Of a stretch of 64,000 nucleotides of DNA, positions 52,204 to 61,542 are shown piece by piece. A program made the translations under genes and the position numbers. This DNA is from Tunturibacter psychrotolerans (lineage in GTDB: Bacteria; Acidobacteriota; Terriglobia; Terriglobales; Acidobacteriaceae). A model generated the notes under the pieces. That model was not told where the DNA came from. It did no database searches and saw nothing but the letters and a program-made list of their open reading frames with translations. The stretch lies in the NCBI RefSeq assembly GCF_040359615.1, contig NZ_CP132942.1, positions 2,232,001 through 2,296,000 of the forward strand. The letters run 5' to 3'. The stretch's first letter is position 1. Each line of letters starts with the position of its first letter.

Positions 52204-52800
52204 ATGAAGAAGCTTTATCGATCGCTGTCCGCCCTGGTTGGCGCGGTTGCACTGACCATCTTGTTAGTTCCTAACGCGAATGCTATATGTGGTGTCAATC
52301 GTCCGACGCCGACTCACACTGGCTATAACTATCAACCTGGAGGGGCACATTTTCTGCTGGCGAATGATGTGCTTGATAATTTTTCACCGATTGTGGGTAT
52401 GTGGCACGTGAAGTTTTTCCTGAAAGATACGGCTGGGTTCAAAGATGGGACGGAGTTCGATGCGGGGTATTCGATCTGGCATGGGGACGGGACGGAGATC
52501 ATGCAGTCTGGTGGCCGGCCGCCGCTCATCGGGGACATGTGCATGGGCGTGTGGAAGCAGGTGGGATTGAATGTCTTCAAGCTGAACCACTTTGCGGCTG
52601 CGTATGACAATACCGGATTGAACCTGATCGGGCCTGCGCAAATTCAAGAGCAGATCACGCTGGAACGTGCGGGGAATTCGTTTAGCGGGCCATTCACGAT
52701 CGACCAGTACACCGAAGCTGGAAATCGGGTAGCTCACTTTCAGGGAACGATTACGGGAACTCGAATGACGGTGGAGACCCCGGCTACGAGTATCTTCTGA
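52204..52800 (+). CDS. Secreted protein of unknown function
   Basis: 198 residues. A classic signal peptide (LVGAVALTILLVPNANA) precedes a mature domain of about 170 residues that appears all-beta, with a VGMWHVKFFLKDTAGFKDG start and paired FAAAYDNTGLNLIGPAQ and ITLERAGNSFSGPF strands, reminiscent of a lipocalin-like barrel. GGAGAG precedes the ATG. It is divergent from the CadC-like regulator and probably its target; this is inference. Confidence 0.75.
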   Translation: MKKLYRSLSALVGAVALTILLVPNANAICGVNRPTPTHTGYNYQPGGAHFLLANDVLDNFSPIVGMWHVKFFLKDTAGFKDGTEFDAGYSIWHGDGTEIMQSGGRPPLIGDMCMGVWKQVGLNVFKLNHFAAAYDNTGLNLIGPAQIQEQITLERAGNSFSGPFTIDQYTEAGNRVAHFQGTITGTRMTVETPATSIF

Positions 52801-52867
52801 GGGCTTTGCGGATGGCTTGCACGCCTTCACTCCTGGCGATTTTGTGGGGGTGAAGGCGCGTGCTGCT

Positions 52868-53605
52868 TTAGTCGTTGCGGATGTCGAGAGAGCCCATGCC
52901 TATGTTGATCTCGAGTGAGCCTGCGCCGGTGCCTGGGTACACTTTGGTGACGGTGAAGTGACCGTCGGAGCCGCCGGGGCGGTGGTCGTGGAGCGTGCCG
53001 AGGCCTACGTTGACTTTCAAGTTGGAGTAGCTCTTGTCTTTGTCGAGGAGGAGCTGCATGTGGCCCATGCCTACGTTGAACTCTCGGTGGCCAGCGCTGC
53101 CAGCTGCGTTGAAGTCGAGGTCTCCGTAGCCAAGGTTGATCTCATTGTCGGAGTTCTGTCCCATGGGCATGGTGACGGTTACTGACGCTTGGGCGGACTT
53201 GGGGAAGTTGAGTTGGATGACGCCCTTGTCGGGCTGGACGCGGATGGTCCTGACGTAGTTGGCGACGGTGTAGCTGCCTGATTCGGAGTTAAGCACGATG
53301 GTGAGTTTGATCTGTTTGGCGTCGGGCTCAATATTTATTCGCAGGTTTGCACGACAGACGTGTAGTTTCAACTTTGCGCTTGCGTCGAAGGGGCGTGTGA
53401 GTTCGAGGCGGTGGGGCTGGACGATGTCGGTGGGGGCTGCGGTGTAGTCGTGGGTGGTGATTGGTTTGTCGGAGTCGGTACAGTCCATGGATTCAGATTG
53501 AGGGTTTGGAGCGGACTGGAATTTCTGGGGGGCGGCGTGCGCGGTTAAGGTGGCTGCAAAGATCAGGGCATAGGAGAGTGATTTGCGCACCGGATTTCCT
53601 TTCAC
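52868..53605 (-). CDS. Exported DUF4097-like beta-rich protein
   Basis: 245 residues. A signal peptide (LSYALIFAATLTAHA) is followed by a Ser/Pro-rich linker and then repeating short beta strands (DNEINLGYGDLDFNAAG, REFNVGMGHMQLLL, LKVNVGLGTLHDH, SLEINIGMGSLDI). Such GxG-rich ladder repeats are typical of DUF4097/adhesin-type beta-helix proteins with unknown role. It sits just downstream of polX on the same strand. Confidence 0.75.
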   Translation of the reverse strand: MKGNPVRKSLSYALIFAATLTAHAAPQKFQSAPNPQSESMDCTDSDKPITTHDYTAAPTDIVQPHRLELTRPFDASAKLKLHVCRANLRINIEPDAKQIKLTIVLNSESGSYTVANYVRTIRVQPDKGVIQLNFPKSAQASVTVTMPMGQNSDNEINLGYGDLDFNAAGSAGHREFNVGMGHMQLLLDKDKSYSNLKVNVGLGTLHDHRPGGSDGHFTVTKVYPGTGAGSLEINIGMGSLDIRND

Positions 53606-53661
53606 GCGATGAGGTTTTGGTTCGTGGTTAGATACGGCGGGGGAGTGGGTTGGCTCCGTTC

Positions 53662-55407
53662 TCAGGGCTTCGGCCGAAGTTGCTTGAGGAGGGTTTCGGC
53701 GGTGGGTTGGGTGTTGAGGATGTCGGCGGGGGTGAGCCAGGCGCGGCGTAGTTGGGTGATGCCGTAGCGCATCTGGTCGAGTTCTTCTGTGGCGTGGGCG
53801 TCGGTGTTGATGACAATCTTGCAGCCGTGTTGTTTGGCGAGGCGGAGGTGGAGGTCGTTGAGGTCGGCGCGTGCGGGGCTGGCGTTGTGCTCGACTGCTA
53901 CGCCTAGTTTCGCGGCTTGTTTGAGGACGGCGTCGACGTTGATGGCGTAGGGTTCGCGTCCCAGAACTTTGCGGCCGGTGGGGTGGCCGAGGATGCGGAC
54001 GTGTGGGTTCTCGAGGGCGCGGAGGACGCGGGTGGTCATCTCTTCGGTGGGCTGGTTGAAGTGTGAGTGGACGCTGGCTACGACGATGTCCATTTGGGCG
54101 AGGGTGGAGTCGTCGAGGTCGAGAGCGCCTTCGGCAAGGATGTCCACTTCGATGCCGGGGAGGATGCGGATCTTGCCTTCCATTTCAGCGTCTACTTCGC
54201 GGATGCGCTTGATGTGGGCGAGGGCGCGGGTGTCGTCGAGGCCGTTGGTCATGGCGAGGTTTTTGCTGTGGTCAGTGATGGCGATGTAGGAGAGGCCGCG
54301 GGCGAGGGCGGCTTCGGCCATCTGACGGATGGTGTCGCGGCCGTCGGTGGCTTCGGTGTGCATGTGGAGGTCGCCGCGGATGTCGGCTCGTGTGATGAGT
54401 TGAGGGAGGGTGTGGTTTGCGGCGGCCTCGAGTTCGCCGCCGTTTTCGCGAAGTTCGGGTGGGATGTAGTCGAGGTCGAGGGCGTTGTATATTTCGGCTT
54501 CGCTGGCGGCGGCTACGATGACGTTGTCTTCGAGGCGGAGGAGCGCGTACTCGCTAAGGGTGAGGCCGCGTTTGATGGCGCGCTGGCGGAGGGCTACGTT
54601 GTGCATCTTGCTGCCGGTGAAGTATTGGAGGGCGGCTCCGTAGCTGGCGCGGGGGAGGAGGCGGACGTCGACCTGGAGGTTGTTGCGGAGGGTGAAGGAG
54701 ACTTTGTTTTGACCTTTGGCTATGAGCTTGTCGATGAGGGGGAGCGCGGCTACGTGCTCGACGGCTGCAGAGACGACGTCGGGTTCGCAGGCGGGGCCGG
54801 TGACGAGGAGGTCGAGGTCGCCGACAGTCTCTCGGCCGCGGCGGAGGGAGCCGGCGGGGGTGATTTCGTCGATGCCGGGGAAGGCGCAGATGAGGTCGGA
54901 GATGGTGTCGGCGTGCTGTTGGGCTTTGTCGATGCGGAAGCGGCTGGAGTTCTTGCGGTGGTCCTCGATGCCTTTGAGGAGCTTGGTGACGAATTTTTCT
55001 CCCATGCGGGGGAGCTTGGTGAGGTGACCGGCCTTGGCGGCGGCTTCGAGGCCGTCAATGTCACACACCTGGCAGGACGACCAGACGAGAGCGACGGTTT
55101 TGGGGCCCATGCCGGGGAGGCGAAGGAGTTCGAGCATGGTGGGCTTGTATTTTTGCAGAAGCTCTTCGCGGAGTGGCATGGTTCCGGTGGTAAGGAGGGC
55201 CTGGATGTTTGCCAGCATGCCCTTGCCGATTCCGGCGATGGCCAGGAGCTGCTTTGGGTCATCTGCGATGGTGGCGAGCTGTGTGGTTTGCTGCTCGACG
55301 GCTTCGGCGGCGCGGCGGTAGGAGCGGATACGGAAAGGGTCGGCGGAGTCGATTTCAAGGAGGGAGGCGGTTTCGTCGAGGAGGCGGGCGATCGAGATAT
55401 TGTCCAT
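53662..55407 (-). CDS. polX: Family X DNA polymerase with C-terminal PHP domain
   Basis: 581 residues. The N-terminal helix-hairpin-helix (AIAGIGKGMLANIQALL and RLPGMGPKTVALVW) and the polymerase palm with GSLRRGRETVGDLDLLVTG (metal-binding Asp residues) give gap-filling synthesis in base excision repair. The PHP domain (DLHMHTEATDGRDT near residue 345, ITDHSKN, HNASPARADLND) supplies 3'-5' exonuclease and AP endonuclease activity in relatives. Length is normal for bacterial PolX. Confidence 0.93.
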   Translation of the reverse strand: MDNISIARLLDETASLLEIDSADPFRIRSYRRAAEAVEQQTTQLATIADDPKQLLAIAGIGKGMLANIQALLTTGTMPLREELLQKYKPTMLELLRLPGMGPKTVALVWSSCQVCDIDGLEAAAKAGHLTKLPRMGEKFVTKLLKGIEDHRKNSSRFRIDKAQQHADTISDLICAFPGIDEITPAGSLRRGRETVGDLDLLVTGPACEPDVVSAAVEHVAALPLIDKLIAKGQNKVSFTLRNNLQVDVRLLPRASYGAALQYFTGSKMHNVALRQRAIKRGLTLSEYALLRLEDNVIVAAASEAEIYNALDLDYIPPELRENGGELEAAANHTLPQLITRADIRGDLHMHTEATDGRDTIRQMAEAALARGLSYIAITDHSKNLAMTNGLDDTRALAHIKRIREVDAEMEGKIRILPGIEVDILAEGALDLDDSTLAQMDIVVASVHSHFNQPTEEMTTRVLRALENPHVRILGHPTGRKVLGREPYAINVDAVLKQAAKLGVAVEHNASPARADLNDLHLRLAKQHGCKIVINTDAHATEELDQMRYGITQLRRAWLTPADILNTQPTAETLLKQLRPKP

Positions 55408-55546
55408 AGCAAAGCTTCAGAGGCCTCTGCGGCCACTGAGTCAGTATGCAACAAAATGTGAGGGAAAACGGTTTACAAGGGCCGGGCAGGGCTGGTCGTC
55501 AAACTACTTAAGCGACCGTAGGAGGTCTGATCGTATCTGTAACTCC

Positions 55547-55774
55547 CTACTGAGCCTGAGTTGCTTCTTTGAGACGAGCAACCTGATCTGCTTGAGGACC
55601 TTTACTTCCTTGGATGATGTCGAACTCTACTTCATCACCTTCTTTGAGGCTCTTGTAGCCTTCGCGTTGGATGGAACTGTAATGGACGAAGACATCGGCC
55701 CCACCGTCGCGGCCCAGGAAACCGTAGCCTTTAGCGTTGTTGAACCACTTAACCGTACCTTTGTATTGTGCCAC
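55547..55774 (-). CDS. Cold-shock domain protein (CspA family)
   Basis: 75 residues, a single OB-fold RNA chaperone. RNP1 is [10 protein letters not shown] and RNP2 is [20 protein letters not shown] is diagnostic. It starts with GTG at 55772-55774, preceded by GGGAG with 8-base spacing; the upstream open frame to 55870 is not typical of the family. The 5' leader (about 280 bases to the next gene) is long enough for a regulatory UTR, though I see no defined cold-box. Confidence 0.9.
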   Translation of the reverse strand: MAQYKGTVKWFNNAKGYGFLGRDGGADVFVHYSSIQREGYKSLKEGDEVEFDIIQGSKGPQADQVARLKEATQAQ

Positions 55775-56053
55775 TTTAGCGACTCCCTTTCTTGCGTCTT
55801 CACTAGGATGGTGCAACGGGAAGTGAAAGCGTTTCAGCGGTTGCGCCACTGGACAGTGTGACGCAAACATCGTTGCGGGAGTTTTCTGGAAGAAGCGCTC
55901 GCAGGCTGGTTATTTGTGGATAGCGACGGGTTTCCTGCGAATTTTGGATGGCGCAGCCCGATATTGCATGCGGGCGACAGCTTTGAGCAGATTTTTGCAT
56001 GAGACTAAAACTGCTTCGTCCTGAAGGCGTTGCGTGGGTGATTCGACTGGTTG

Positions 56054-56707
56054 TTAGAGATGACCGGCGCGGCGGGCCGAGTCGTAGAGCATGAGGCCGA
56101 TGAGGGTTTTGCCGTCGTGGATCTTGTTGGCGGCGATGAGGACGAGGGCTTCGGAGAGGGGGAGGCGGAAGATCTCGATGTTTTCGTCGGGCTCGGGCGT
56201 GGCGGTACCTTCGCGGAGGTCCCGGGCGAGGTAGATCTGCATCCATTCCCCGAGGAAGCCGGGGCTGGCGAAATACTTGGTGAGGAGGGTCCAGCGTTTG
56301 GCGCGGTAGCCGGTCTCTTCGATCATCTCGCGTTTGGCGGCGGCGAGGGTGGCTTCGCCGGCGTCGACGCGTCCGGCGGGCAGCTCGATGAGAAATTGGC
56401 CGGCGGCGTGGCGGTACTGACGGATAAGGATGATCTCGGGGTCGGCGGGGTTCTTTGACTCGTCGATGGCGAGGATGACGACGGAGCCGTTGTGGCGGAT
56501 GACGTCGCGAGTGTTGACGAAGCCGCCGGGCTCTTCGAGCTTATCGGTGAAGACAGAGAAGACTTTGCCCTTGTAGGAGAGTTTCGAGGAGATGAGTCTG
56601 GGCTTGGCGAACTTCGAGGTCGGTTTGATGGTGGTTGCAGTCAGTGGTTTCGGGGCTTGGGTCTGGAGGGCGCTGGGTTTGGCGATCTGCTTTCTTTTTG
56701 CGGCCAT
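56054..56707 (-). CDS. Nudix hydrolase (ADP-ribose pyrophosphatase type)
   Basis: 217 residues. The Nudix box is GRVDAGEATLAAAKREMIEE followed by TGY, fitting G-x5-E-x7-REUxEExGU. YRHAAGQFLIELPAGR immediately before it is typical of ADP-sugar pyrophosphatases. A basic Ala/Lys/Thr-rich N-terminus of ~35 residues precedes the domain. Hydrolysis of ADP-ribose or related nucleotide sugars is the likely activity. Confidence 0.88.
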   Translation of the reverse strand: MAAKRKQIAKPSALQTQAPKPLTATTIKPTSKFAKPRLISSKLSYKGKVFSVFTDKLEEPGGFVNTRDVIRHNGSVVILAIDESKNPADPEIILIRQYRHAAGQFLIELPAGRVDAGEATLAAAKREMIEETGYRAKRWTLLTKYFASPGFLGEWMQIYLARDLREGTATPEPDENIEIFRLPLSEALVLIAANKIHDGKTLIGLMLYDSARRAGHL

Positions 56708-56825
56708 GAGGCTAAAGTATCATCCTGCATCTAGACTTGGGTGACGGGCATCCAACGGAATGCCCAGAAAATTGTGCCATCTGGCTGAGGGTGGTCGCTG
56801 TTGAAGAGATTGAGGATAGGTCTGC

Positions 56826-58472
56826 ATGAGTGTTGAGTGTTTTCCGATCACGGTGTTGCCGCATGTGTCGCGTATTTACAGCGACTATCTTGCGATGGCG
56901 GAGAGCGCGGGTGATTCGGCGGTGCGTCGGTGGTTTGGGGCTGAGCCATTTGCCGGGAAGTGGATCAGAAGCGGCGAGCCGGTGAAGGATGCCGGAGCGC
57001 TGGCGGATTTGCTGGAGAAGCAGGCGATTGAATTTGGTGCGGGGGATGCGGTCAAGGCAAATATTGCGAAGCTGAGAGCCGGGGCAAGGGCGGTGGTGAC
57101 GGGGCAGCAGGTGATGCTGTTTGGGGGGCCGCTGTTGACGATCCTGAAGGCGGCGACGGCGGTGGCGCGCGCGAAAGAGGCGACCAGGGCTACGGGCGTC
57201 GAGCATGTGCCGGTGTTCTGGATGGCGACGGAGGATCATGATCTGGAAGAGGTGGACCAGGTTTCGCTGCTGACGAAGACTTCGGTGGAGAAGCTCTCGA
57301 TGGGTGTGAAGTTTCCTCATCATGCCGTTCCTGCCGGTGGCGTGGTGCTTGAGGGGCATATCGATGGATTGTTGGAGCAGGCGAGTGAGTTGCTGGGGTA
57401 TGCGCCTGTCTGCGATCTGCTTCGCGAGTGTTATGGGGTTCAGTCGGGGAGTGATCACGGGCCTACTTTGGGGAGGGCTTTCGGACGGCTGATGACTCGG
57501 CTGTTTGAAGAGCAGGGATTGATTGTGATGGATGCTGCGGGCCGGGGTTTTCACGCTCTCGGTGCGGAGACACTTCGATATGCGATCGAACATGCGGCAG
57601 AACTTGAAGAGGCTTTACTGAAGCGGACGAAGGAGCTTGAGTCTGGTGGGTATCACGCTCAGGTCCTGGTGAATGAGGGAGCTTCACTGCTGTTTCTTTT
57701 GAGTGATCCGCAAGGGATTGGAGTGTGGGATCGTGAGGCGTTGCGGCGGACGGCGGATGGGATGTGGAAGGCTGGAGGGCGGAGCTATTCGACTGCGGAA
57801 CTGATTGCGATTCTGGAGACGGCGCCGGAGCGACTGAGTCCGAATGCGCTGCTGCGGCCGGTGTTTCAGGATACGTTGCTGCCGACCGCGGCTTATGTGG
57901 GTGGGCCGGCTGAGATTGCTTATTTTGCGCAGAGTGCGGTTTTGTATGAGGCGATATTGGGGCGGATTACGCCGGTGCTGCCGAGGTTGAGTGCGACGTT
58001 GCTTGAGCCGGCGATTGCGACTGTGATGGATAAGGACGAGGTGCATCTACCGGATGCGATGACGACGGCGGAGGCGCTGGCGCAGAGGCTGGGGGCTCGT
58101 GCGATGCCGATTGAAGGGAAGCGCAAGCTGGCGGCTGTCGGGAATGCGATGGAGAAGGAGTTGAGTGCGCTGACCGATTATCTGGGTGGGATGGATGCGT
58201 CGCTGGGGCGGGCGGCGGAGGTTTCGGGTTCGAAGATGCGGTATCAAATGAGTCGGCTGCGGCGGATGGCGGCTACGTTTGAACTGCAGAAGGAAGCCAG
58301 TCTGCGGAAGCATGCAGAGGCGATCGTGTTGAATGTATTCCCCGGGGAGCATCCGCAGGAGCGCGTGGTGGCGGGGGTTTGGTATGTGGCGCGGTATGGG
58401 GATGGGCTGGTGGAGAAACTGGTTGGGGTGGCGGGGAATCAATGTCCGGGGCATGTGGTGGTGCGGTTGTAG
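56826..58472 (+). CDS. bshC: Bacillithiol biosynthesis cysteine-adding enzyme BshC
   Basis: 548 residues. BshC adds cysteine to glucosaminyl malate in the last step of bacillithiol synthesis. The diagnostic segments are VVTGQQVMLFGGPLLTILKA near 98-117 and VFWMATEDHDLEEV near 135-148, with a C-terminal coiled coil (about 430-500). The protein is normal in length. A GAGGA lies a few bases before the ATG. It precedes a small zinc-ribbon protein gene by 47 bases in the same orientation. Other bsh genes are not in the window. Confidence 0.92.
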   Translation: MSVECFPITVLPHVSRIYSDYLAMAESAGDSAVRRWFGAEPFAGKWIRSGEPVKDAGALADLLEKQAIEFGAGDAVKANIAKLRAGARAVVTGQQVMLFGGPLLTILKAATAVARAKEATRATGVEHVPVFWMATEDHDLEEVDQVSLLTKTSVEKLSMGVKFPHHAVPAGGVVLEGHIDGLLEQASELLGYAPVCDLLRECYGVQSGSDHGPTLGRAFGRLMTRLFEEQGLIVMDAAGRGFHALGAETLRYAIEHAAELEEALLKRTKELESGGYHAQVLVNEGASLLFLLSDPQGIGVWDREALRRTADGMWKAGGRSYSTAELIAILETAPERLSPNALLRPVFQDTLLPTAAYVGGPAEIAYFAQSAVLYEAILGRITPVLPRLSATLLEPAIATVMDKDEVHLPDAMTTAEALAQRLGARAMPIEGKRKLAAVGNAMEKELSALTDYLGGMDASLGRAAEVSGSKMRYQMSRLRRMAATFELQKEASLRKHAEAIVLNVFPGEHPQERVVAGVWYVARYGDGLVEKLVGVAGNQCPGHVVVRL

Positions 58473-58519
58473 CGGATGTTTGAACCTCACGCTTTAGAAT
58501 GGGTGGGTGAGGTGTTGCA

Positions 58520-58828
58520 ATGGGATTGAGCGATCAGCCGTTTGAGGTAATGTGTCCGGATTGTGGGGGAATGCTGAAGGTGGATCCGGTGACGCGGTCG
58601 GTGATTGCGCATAAATCTGCTCCGAAGAAGAAGATGTTCGAGGACTTTGGCGAGGCAGCGAAGGCGTTGCGCGAAGCAGATGCGCGGAGAGATTCGATTT
58701 TTCAGCAGAGTGTGGATGCGCAGAAGAACAAAGATGATGTGATGGCGAAGAAGTTTGCTGAGGCGGTGAAGAAGGCGAAGGAGACTCCGTTGACGGATCG
58801 GCCGCTGCGGGACTTCGATTTGGATTAG
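58520..58828 (+). CDS. Small zinc-ribbon protein of unknown function
   Basis: 102 residues. The N-terminus MCPDCGGML has a single CxxC pair, so zinc could be bound by a dimer. The middle is a long charged helix (KKKMFEDFGEAAKALREADA). No known family. It follows bshC by 47 bases and may be co-transcribed with it. Confidence 0.7.
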   Translation: MGLSDQPFEVMCPDCGGMLKVDPVTRSVIAHKSAPKKKMFEDFGEAAKALREADARRDSIFQQSVDAQKNKDDVMAKKFAEAVKKAKETPLTDRPLRDFDLD

Positions 58829-58867
58829 TTGTTGCCCAAGTGCGATGTGGCTGGCGGCCGTGTCGCA

Positions 58868-59791
58868 TCAATGTACGGTCGGCGTTGTTTCCGTCGCGAG
58901 TGGGGTTGCGAGAGCAGCGGCTTCGGCGGTGCAGTCGCGAGTAGGTTTCAGTTCCTTAGCGTGGGCAATTTCATAGTCTGCTTTGGCGGCGTCGAGATCG
59001 GCGAGGAAGGCAGGGTCTGCGTGCAGTCTCGCGACTGTGCTTGCGCCCATGATTCTGCCCTCGTTGACGTCACTTTGCCAATGCACGTTGCAGACTAGGC
59101 GACTGTCTCCGAACGAGCGTCCGCGCGCCAGGATTGCATCGGTTTGGGTCGGAGCAATTTCGGTGAGAATGAGAGCCCAGGCCCATCCGATGGTGGTGTG
59201 TCCCGATGGGTAGGAGCCGTCTTTCCTCAAGAACGCTTCGTCGTGTGGAGAGCAGGTCGGATGAGTGTTTTCCATGAACGGACGAGTTCGGTTGTAGTGA
59301 TTCTTGGCGGCGTAGGTGGAGAGAGCAGCGTCGGTGAAGGATCGCCGCAACAAAATGTAAAGATGCGGTGTGTCGGCCTCGGTAATTGGAATACCCATGG
59401 AGCAGGAAAAGGTTTCGGCTACGTGAGGGAACGATAGATCTGCATCGCTCGTTGCCTGTTGCCAACGTGGAGAGCCTTGCAGCGTGAGGTTGGCTTTGCT
59501 GACAGCCTCGTCCAGTGCATAAACAGCGGTGCCGGGCGCGGGCGCGGGGGGAACTAAAGCCAAACTATTTGGCAACGTCGTCGGTGGCAAGTATCCGGCA
59601 AGGATGCCGGGCATGATCTCCGGCACCGAGATCAGTCCATAGGATTTTGTCTGCGAGGGAGTTGAAGGTGCCGTGGCGACTGAAGCAGGAACCGACGCCG
59701 GGGCTTGGGAGGCACTCTGTCCCTTGGATTGGGTTGCGATCGTGAGGCAAAGGACTGGAAGCAGGAACATACCGAAAGTTTTGATCTGCAA
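58868..59791 (-). CDS. Class A nonspecific acid phosphatase (PAP2 superfamily), exported
   Basis: 307 residues. A signal peptide (MFLLPVLCLTIATQSKG) and a Ser/Ala/Pro linker precede the PAP2 domain. The catalytic signature K-x6-RP is seen as KNHYNRTRP, then PSGH in YPSGHTTIGWA, and SRLVCNVHWQSD (SR-x5-H-x3-D). PhoN-like enzymes hydrolyse organic phosphate monoesters in the periplasm. It is divergent from the beta-propeller gene at 60066 with a 274-base gap. Confidence 0.9.
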   Translation of the reverse strand: MQIKTFGMFLLPVLCLTIATQSKGQSASQAPASVPASVATAPSTPSQTKSYGLISVPEIMPGILAGYLPPTTLPNSLALVPPAPAPGTAVYALDEAVSKANLTLQGSPRWQQATSDADLSFPHVAETFSCSMGIPITEADTPHLYILLRRSFTDAALSTYAAKNHYNRTRPFMENTHPTCSPHDEAFLRKDGSYPSGHTTIGWAWALILTEIAPTQTDAILARGRSFGDSRLVCNVHWQSDVNEGRIMGASTVARLHADPAFLADLDAAKADYEIAHAKELKPTRDCTAEAAALATPLATETTPTVH

Positions 59792-60065
59792 GGGTTATTC
59801 CTCCACGCGGCGCGTGATGTCTTGACTTCGACATTATGAACCCGTCCGCGACAATTTGTTCGTATGCGCGACTTCTTTGGGGTGATGGGCTGATCTTGAG
59901 ATGCGACTCATCTAGCTGAATCTCTGGTGATCTTCGCCGGAGATTAACAGGAATGCACGCCTGCGTTAACCCAGCGTTGAATTGGCGTGAGTATATATGC
60001 GGCCAGCCTCGCAAAGCGTCTGCAATTGGGCTGTACCGAACTAGATAGGCATTGAAGGAGGACTT

Positions 60066-61313
60066 ATGAGAAATCTTCTCGTCGTGCTCGTATGTATGGC
60101 GACCACCGGCTGGGTTTTGTGTCAACCAGCCTTCAGTCAAACGGATGTCGATGACAATTCACATCCTTTTCAGACAGACTCGGATTGGAATCACGACCGC
60201 CACTCTCAGGTCGTTCCGATTGGAGCGATAGGGGTTCCTGGAACTTCCAAGGCGAATCCCTTTGTCAGCTTCGACCAGGCTCGCGTCGATACCAAGTCAC
60301 AATTGCTATTCGTGTCGAGCCGCTCGTCGAAGGCCGTCGCCATCTTCGATGCACTTACAGACAGAAAGTTGGGGGAGACGCCGGCCGTATTTGCTGGCGT
60401 TGGCATTGACAGTCCCCACTCGGGCCCCGACGGAAACGTGGTCGCTGGTCATTACCTGTTTGCTGGAGATTATCCGAGCACGGTAAGAGTATTTGACCTA
60501 AGCGTAAGTGTTTCTTCTCCACCCGAGGTCGCCGAAATCCACACAGGTGGCATGTTTCGAGCCGATGAGATGGACTATGACCCAGCGGAGCAGGTTGTTG
60601 CCGTCACGAACGGCGATTCAACTCCGGCCTTCATCACGTTGATCAGTAGCAAGACATTCAAGATCGTGAAGAAAATAGTTTTTGATGGGACTAACGGCAC
60701 ACCTGACACCTCGCAGGGGGGCATTGCCAGTGTTCTATATGACTCCCGAACCAACAAGTTTCTTATCAGCATTCCGGAGGTTGGATCGAATTTGACCGCG
60801 GGCGCAGTCGCGGTGATGGATCCTGCAACGGGAGACGTGACGCAGGTGTTTTCGGGGTTGGACAACTGTATGCCATCCGGGATGGCGCAGGGGCCTCGCG
60901 ACAATGTTCTGGTCACCTGCGACCCGGGGTTCCCGGCGCCTGACCCGGTTCTCTTCGCGCCGCGCACTTATGTTATCAACGGGCGCACGGGAGCAATTCT
61001 GGCCAACATCCCGCAAGTGGGTGGGGTAGACTACGGCGCGTACGATCCGGTCGATCATGATTACTATCTGGGAGCGCGTGACTATTTCACGAGCCCGGGC
61101 GCAACTACAGCGTCTCCCGTGTTGGGTGTTATCGACGCCGAGACGAATGAGTGGATCGAAAACTTTCCTACGGGAACCAACGCTCATTCGGTGACGGTAA
61201 ACCCTGTCAACAACCAAATATTTGTGCCGATCGAAGATCCGAATCCGCTTTGCGGAACGCTTCCCGGATGTGTTTCGGTGTTCACAGATGCGCGTCGAGG
61301 GTTCCAATGGTGA
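60066..61313 (+). CDS. Secreted beta-propeller protein (YVTN/NHL-like)
   Basis: 415 residues. A signal peptide (LVVLVCMATTGWVLCQPAFS) is followed by about six propeller blades, for example LLFVSSRSSKAVAIFDALTD, GAVAVMDPATGDVTQVFSG and SPVLGVIDAETNEWIENFPT. Each resembles the YVTN repeat of surface-layer proteins. The role is probably binding or structural in the periplasm or on the cell surface. GGAGG lies 4-8 bases before the ATG. Confidence 0.75.
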   Translation: MRNLLVVLVCMATTGWVLCQPAFSQTDVDDNSHPFQTDSDWNHDRHSQVVPIGAIGVPGTSKANPFVSFDQARVDTKSQLLFVSSRSSKAVAIFDALTDRKLGETPAVFAGVGIDSPHSGPDGNVVAGHYLFAGDYPSTVRVFDLSVSVSSPPEVAEIHTGGMFRADEMDYDPAEQVVAVTNGDSTPAFITLISSKTFKIVKKIVFDGTNGTPDTSQGGIASVLYDSRTNKFLISIPEVGSNLTAGAVAVMDPATGDVTQVFSGLDNCMPSGMAQGPRDNVLVTCDPGFPAPDPVLFAPRTYVINGRTGAILANIPQVGGVDYGAYDPVDHDYYLGARDYFTSPGATTASPVLGVIDAETNEWIENFPTGTNAHSVTVNPVNNQIFVPIEDPNPLCGTLPGCVSVFTDARRGFQW

Positions 61314-61382
61314 GAAATCGAGAGGCAATTTGAACTGAATGAGCGAGGTGGAAAGCCTCCGCTCTGTAGTAGCTAAATCCAA

Positions 61383-61423
61383 GGCTATGTGATCCGGCAT
61401 TGATCAGCGGATCTTACATAGCC
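61383..61423 (+). terminator. Long inverted repeat after the beta-propeller gene
   Basis: GGCTATGTGATCCG pairs with CGGATC-TT-ACATAGCC: fourteen pairs with a 2-base bulge and an 11-base loop. There is no T run after it, so it may be a non-canonical terminator or a structured element. It lies 70 bases beyond the propeller stop. Confidence 0.45.
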
Positions 61424-61542
61424 CTGCTGCGTTCAGTGCTGATTTATAAGATCGCTTGATTCTGCGCGCTTAGAGGTGAGTGAATCCTGATGGATTACTT
61501 GCGCGATTAGGAATGGTTTGGTTTAGACGGTAAACTGGAGGA

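Noticed and set aside
54067..55461. A 464-codon plus-strand open frame
   Set aside because: It is the antisense of polX, whose motifs are unambiguous, and has no domain of its own.
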